Assembly (NCBI RefSeq): GCF_023053635.1 | Contig: NC_086178.1 | Span: 41,003,226 to 41,067,225 of the forward strand | Source: Elgaria multicarinata webbii | Lineage: Eukaryota > Chordata > Lepidosauria > Squamata > Anguidae | Direction of reading: 5' to 3' | Length of the DNA: 64,000 nt | Shown: piece by piece, positions 43,106-64,000 of the stretch | Position numbering within the stretch: the first letter of the stretch is position 1 | How the letters are laid out: the number at the start of each line of letters is the position of its first letter | The notes under the pieces: generated by a model | What the model saw: only the letters and a program-made list of their open reading frames with translations | Told to the model about the DNA's origin: nothing | The model's database searches: none | Translations under genes and position numbers: made by a program

Positions 43106-43993
43106 TTTCTGAACTCGTGTTTGGATGCTTTTTAAGGAATATATCTGCTGTTACAAGACCATTCTACATCAGACCATTCATCCCCAACCAGGTGCTCTCC
43201 AGATGTGTTGGACTACAACTCCAACCATCTCCAGCCAGCATGGGGAGAATGGTTACTTTCCCTTCCCCCTTATCAATGTATACTATTTTGTAGATCTTGT
43301 TTCTCTTCCCTTCCTCTCCTTTTGTTTAGCTTTGCTCTTTGCTCCTTACATCACCCCTCTCTCAAATGAGGTTGTGGGTGTGTTTGGCAGCAAGAAGTAG
43401 AATAGACAAAGGAAACCGCTCAAACTAACATGTGTCTGCAGGTTTTTCCTGCATGGAAACATCCAAGTGCTGCTGTGAAAGCCCAATTCTGTGATATTTT
43501 CTTCAGTGGAAGGTCCACAATTGCACATGTTTGAAAGAGAACAAAAACCTGTACCTTTTAAGAAGGAGAGGAATAAAATTAAAGGCCTGAATCACTAAGC
43601 TAAAGAGTTGGTGAATGTATTTGATTAGGGTTATTTTTGTATTTCTCTCTCCTTAGTTTAAGCAACATTTTTATTTCAAATGATGAAAGTAAAATCCCAT
43701 TAGATTTTTTAATACTACAATTCTTGTTTGTATACAGTTAGTTTTACCCTAGCAGTTATTATCTGGTGCAGTGAGAGACCGTGTTGTGTATTGTTAGAGA
43801 ATTGGACTAGTTCTTTGTCTTCCTGGTAACACCCAATTAGGACTCCAAAGATGCACAGTACAGTCCCTTTTCTGTGCAATGTACTCTACACATGTTCTCA
43901 AAGGCTTGACTCTATTGGTTTTTATTTGGGATTCTCTCTGTGTGATTGTTACGTCCTCTTATTTTTCCTCTCCTCCCTCAATAAGCTTTTTAA

Positions 43994-44133
43994 GGGTGCA
44001 GTCCTATGCAGGTTTAGACAGGGGGAAAAGTCCTACAACTCCCAGCATTCCTTACCTAGTAATACCAGCTGGGGAATGCTGAGAGTTGTAGGATGGTTTT
44101 TTCTGCCTAAACCTGCATAGGATTGCACTCTAA
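43994..44133. repeat. palindromic element, CCTATGCAGGTTTAGAC family
   Basis: It runs from GTGCAGTCCTATGCAGGTTT to AACCTGCATAGGATTGCAC, folding at CAGCTGGGGAATGC. Both arms are well kept. Confidence 0.85.
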
Positions 44134-44774
44134 ATAGCTGAACATTTAGCTGCATGGTTTTAAAAGAAAATTTCTCACTAAAATGTTCCCCGTGTGCAAA
44201 CCAGCATGATTGCTAGGTTATGTTAAGTCCTCTGCCTTCTGTGCTTTGGCCAAGTAAATCCAAGGAAGCTTCCTCTTCAGCGGTGTAGTGGCAACTGTGT
44301 TAATTCACCTCTCTCCCACCCCCTATTCTATTTTCTTTGTATAGCAAACGGGCCTTAATTGTCCATTCAAGACCAAGCTACCCCAAAATACTTTGCACTA
44401 GCGCAAGGATAGCTGACAACAATATATTGTTGGGGAATCCATTTTTTCTCAGCTACTGATTGCAACTAAAAACGTGCAGGGCTTTTTGGTACTTCCAATC
44501 CTGGGATCCATAGCTCCATTACACCAATATTCCCCTTTTATTTTTTTCCAAGAGCTGGACTGAAGGGAGGGGTCTTTAGCAGGAATGGTTAGAAACTCCC
44601 CAAGCAATTGAACAAACTACGATGTAACAGCAAATTTAACCTGACTACTGACAGCCTATTATGATTCTTTTTTTGGGCGGGGAGAGACCTTTGTAATGAA
44701 GGGGATCTGCCATTAGACACCCCCCCTCAATCCTAACAGCTCCAAATTAGGAAATTTCTGGTTCTACTGACCTC

Positions 44775-45122
44775 ATCTGGAGCAGAAGGATTGACAGACT
44801 GAAAGCTAATAAATCACCTGACCCAGATGGTACTTTCCTAGAGATATTAAAGAAGTCAAATGTGAAACTGCTGGTTTTCTTACAAAAATATATAATATGT
44901 TCCTAAGATCAGCCTCTGTACCAGAGGACTGGAATGTCTGTGCCAGGTAAATTGGTTGAAATCCATTATTAAAGGTAAAATTAGTAAGCATATAGAAGGA
45001 CAAGCCCTGCTGAAAAAGAATTAGCATGGCTTCCACAAAGGTAAGCCTTGCCTCAGTAACCCTTTAGAGTTCTTTGAGAGTGTCAGTAAACATGTGGACA
45101 GGGGTGATCTAGTAGACATAGG
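44775..45122 (+). mobile_element. CR1-type LINE, reverse transcriptase fragment (older lineage)
   Basis: Broken frames read PDG.FLEILKKSNVKLL, VPGKLVE, SKHIEGQALLKK and LEFFESV, typical of CR1 reverse transcriptase but clearly different from the copy at 30.8 kb. A foldback element follows immediately. Confidence 0.72.
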
Positions 45123-45300
45123 CTTAATCTACACCAAGCAGGATATTGCACTATGAAAGCAGTATATAAAAAGCAGGAGCCACACCAAGCAGGATATAGA
45201 GGTATGAAAGCAGGATATAGTATGTATTAATGGGCCCCAACAGTTGTCAGTGCACTTCAATACCACTATAAAGCAGTAGTGTGGTTCCTGTCTTTCTTAT
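45118..45300. mobile_element. foldback element, ATCTACACCAAG family, partial
   Basis: It runs from GGCTTAATCTACACCAAGCA to AAGCAGTAGTGTGGTTCCTG. The right end is missing. Confidence 0.7.
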
Positions 45301-45826
45301 AAATACATGGAAATATCATCTGTGCTGCATGGGGGGGGGGAAAGCAATATATGTGTTGGTGCAGCACAATTCAGGCATTTAAAACACACACACACCCTAC
45401 TCAGCAATAGTAGAAAGGTTGGGCTAAATACTACTTCCTGTCAGCAGATTTCAGGAAATACCATCACCATAACAACACCGAATTTCCAGAGCTAACACAT
45501 GATGGCATTTCTATGCATTTGTAAGAAAGCCCTATGGATTTTAATTGAATCTTCTTCATAGGAAGCAGTCTTATACATTTGCCATTGCCTGAAGCTGTGA
45601 TTTACTGGTTATTTTTTGATGCCATGGCTATCTCTTACTATTGGAGAGAAATCCAGAATGGAGGAAGGAACTGGGAACTAACTTCAGCCTCATGGCTTTA
45701 TTGTTATACTGATATAATAAGAGTAGGAGTGTATTCTTCCCAGCAGTATATTCATCCCAGCAGAAGGAAAGAGAAAAGTTTGTCCCTTTTCAAACTCAAG
45801 TGTTAAACAGATACAGGTGTTTTATG

Positions 45827-45967
45827 GCCATGGCTAGACCAGGCCTATATCCCGGGATCATCCTGGGATCATCCCTGTGCATCCAAATGACACACAGGGG
45901 ATCCCGGGAGCAGGCAGGGACGACCCCTTCATTTGCCTGGGATAATCCTTAGGTCTAGCTAAAGCTA
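45827..45967. mobile_element. palindromic element, GCTAGACC-ended family
   Basis: It runs from GGCCATGGCTAGACCAGGCC to TAGGTCTAGCTAAAGC, with GGATCATCCTGGGATCATCC and CACACAGGGGATCCCGGGAG inside. Same family as 28.15 and 39.4 kb. Confidence 0.8.
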
Positions 45968-46586
45968 AGAAATATTAAGGCCACCTTGCAAAAGCTTCCT
46001 GCAGCAGGTAGTAGAATACAATCTCCAGTGTTATTGTATCCAGGTATGGGTGGTGTGTGTGTGAGAGAGAGAGCCCCCCCCCCCCCAGAGATAACATTGT
46101 TGACATGGTGGGGAGTGAGCTCAGAGGATCAGTCTGAGAAAGACTGGAGTATGACAACCTGAAGCAGTAATATCCTCATATTGCAGGTGGAACTGAAAAA
46201 TGAGCAACATATCACATACACTAAAAAAATAGCAAACTCACTTTTCGAATGCTGATCCTTATGTAGCCAAAACTGCACCACCCACACCCAAGGGGTAGTC
46301 ATCAGCAGGCTTGGAGGAAGCCAAGTTTTGCGATTTAAAATAATATTTATGGGAGGAAAGAACAGTGGAGCCTGGTGGCTCCGATTTTGGTAGAGCTGTG
46401 AATGCATCCTGGATTTTAGTCAGATCCAGCCAGAACTCTAAAGGTGCTATCCAAGGTGCTGAACCCTATCCCCAAAATCAGTTTGGCACTTTGGATAGGT
46501 CCTTTAGAGTTCTGACTGGTTTTGACTAAAACTCAGAGTGGATTCACGGAGCCACCAGCTTCCACTGGGGTGGGGACCCTTTAGTC

Positions 46587-46716
46587 CAGCCTTCCTCAAC
46601 CTGGGGCGCTCCAGATGTGTTGGACTGCATCTCCCAGAATGCCCCAGCCAGCTGGCTGGGGCATTCTGGGAGTTGTAGTCCAACACATCTGGAGCGCCCC
46701 AGGTTGAGGAAGGCTG
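46587..46716. repeat. near-perfect 130-bp palindrome (GATGTGTTGGACT family)
   Basis: It reads CAGCCTTCCTCAACCTGGGG on the left and its exact inverse on the right, meeting at CCAGCTGG. Only about two mismatches are seen over 65-bp arms. Confidence 0.92.
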
Positions 46717-47248
46717 CTTTAGTCTCTATTGACTTGCAGGCAGGCAGGTAGGTAGGTTGTCCTCTTGACAGATCGCTGAAGGCGGTGCTAAATGGTACCG
46801 GAAGCCAAAGGGAGTTTGTTACTTTAACCTCTTCTAGCTCGACGTAAGTCTATGGAACGGAGAATAACCCCCCTCCCCACACACACATACACGCCTTTCC
46901 TACAGCTGATGTAACTTTCCCTGCCTGAGCTGCCTGAAACACGCCTGATCATACATTTACCAAATTTTCGGCAGGTTTCCGCCTACCGGACTAGGCACCA
47001 CATGGATAACCGAGTGCCTCGACGACCTTCATGCTAGGTTGCTGTACTTGGCTGAGAAAGACGAGCGAGGAGCGCGTGGGGTGGACGGCGTCGGATCAGG
47101 CAGCAGTTCGGACAGAAGTCACGGAGAACTGAGGGCCGGCGCCAACCCGGCGAAGGGCCCTTCTTGGCGAAGCGTGCGCGTGGCGCATGCGCCGTGGGGG
47201 CCCTGCGTGTGTGTGCGAGAGAGAGAGAGCCGTCCTCTCTTTCCAGCC

Positions 47249-64000
<16,752 letters not shown>

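Larger units (their letters stand above)
41386..44774. other. MOGAT1-FARSB intergenic, partly repeats
   Basis: Apart from the L2 and palindromic copies listed separately, no gene, RNA or conserved-looking block was recognised. Confidence 0.5.

Overview
The window is vertebrate nuclear DNA, most likely from a squamate reptile (lizard or snake). It has split genes with GT-AG introns and a very dense load of interspersed repeats: CR1 and L2-clade LINEs, a BovB (RTE) scrap, tRNA-derived SINEs of reptilian type, and several families of short palindromic elements. Species cannot be fixed from the sequence alone.

Two host genes lie head to head. On the minus strand is a complete MOGAT1 gene (monoacylglycerol O-acyltransferase 1). 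Its six coding exons run from the start codon at 40569 down to the stop at 7386, join in phase at every GT-AG junction, and encode 335 residues. On the plus strand is FARSB (cytosolic phenylalanyl-tRNA synthetase beta subunit). It starts at 47249, and thirteen coding exons (418 codons, all in phase) are visible before the window ends inside intron 13. About 6.7 kb separates the two start codons, and CpG-rich sequence lies at each 5' end. The same divergent FARSB-MOGAT1 pair is known on human chromosome 2q36, so this is a conserved syntenic block. The two genes have unrelated jobs: triacylglycerol synthesis at the ER and tRNA charging in the cytosol.

Layout: 1-7385 lies downstream of MOGAT1 and holds repeats, including a CR1 3' end only about 100 bp beyond the stop codon. 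7386-40569 is MOGAT1. Its intron 1 (25632-40475, 14.8 kb) carries a CR1 LINE with an open ORF1 and a nearly open ORF2, lying antisense to the host gene. Its intron 3 carries two large GC-rich palindromic elements, one with a minisatellite. 40570-47248 is intergenic, with repeats. 47249-64000 is the 5' two-thirds of FARSB, with L2, CR1 and foldback insertions in its introns.

The most distinctive feature is the number and variety of palindromic or terminal-inverted-repeat elements. At least eight families can be told apart by their ends. Two copies (17.1-17.8 kb and 20.4-21.4 kb) are unusually large, GC-rich and modular. No operon, CRISPR array, rRNA or functional tRNA gene was seen.
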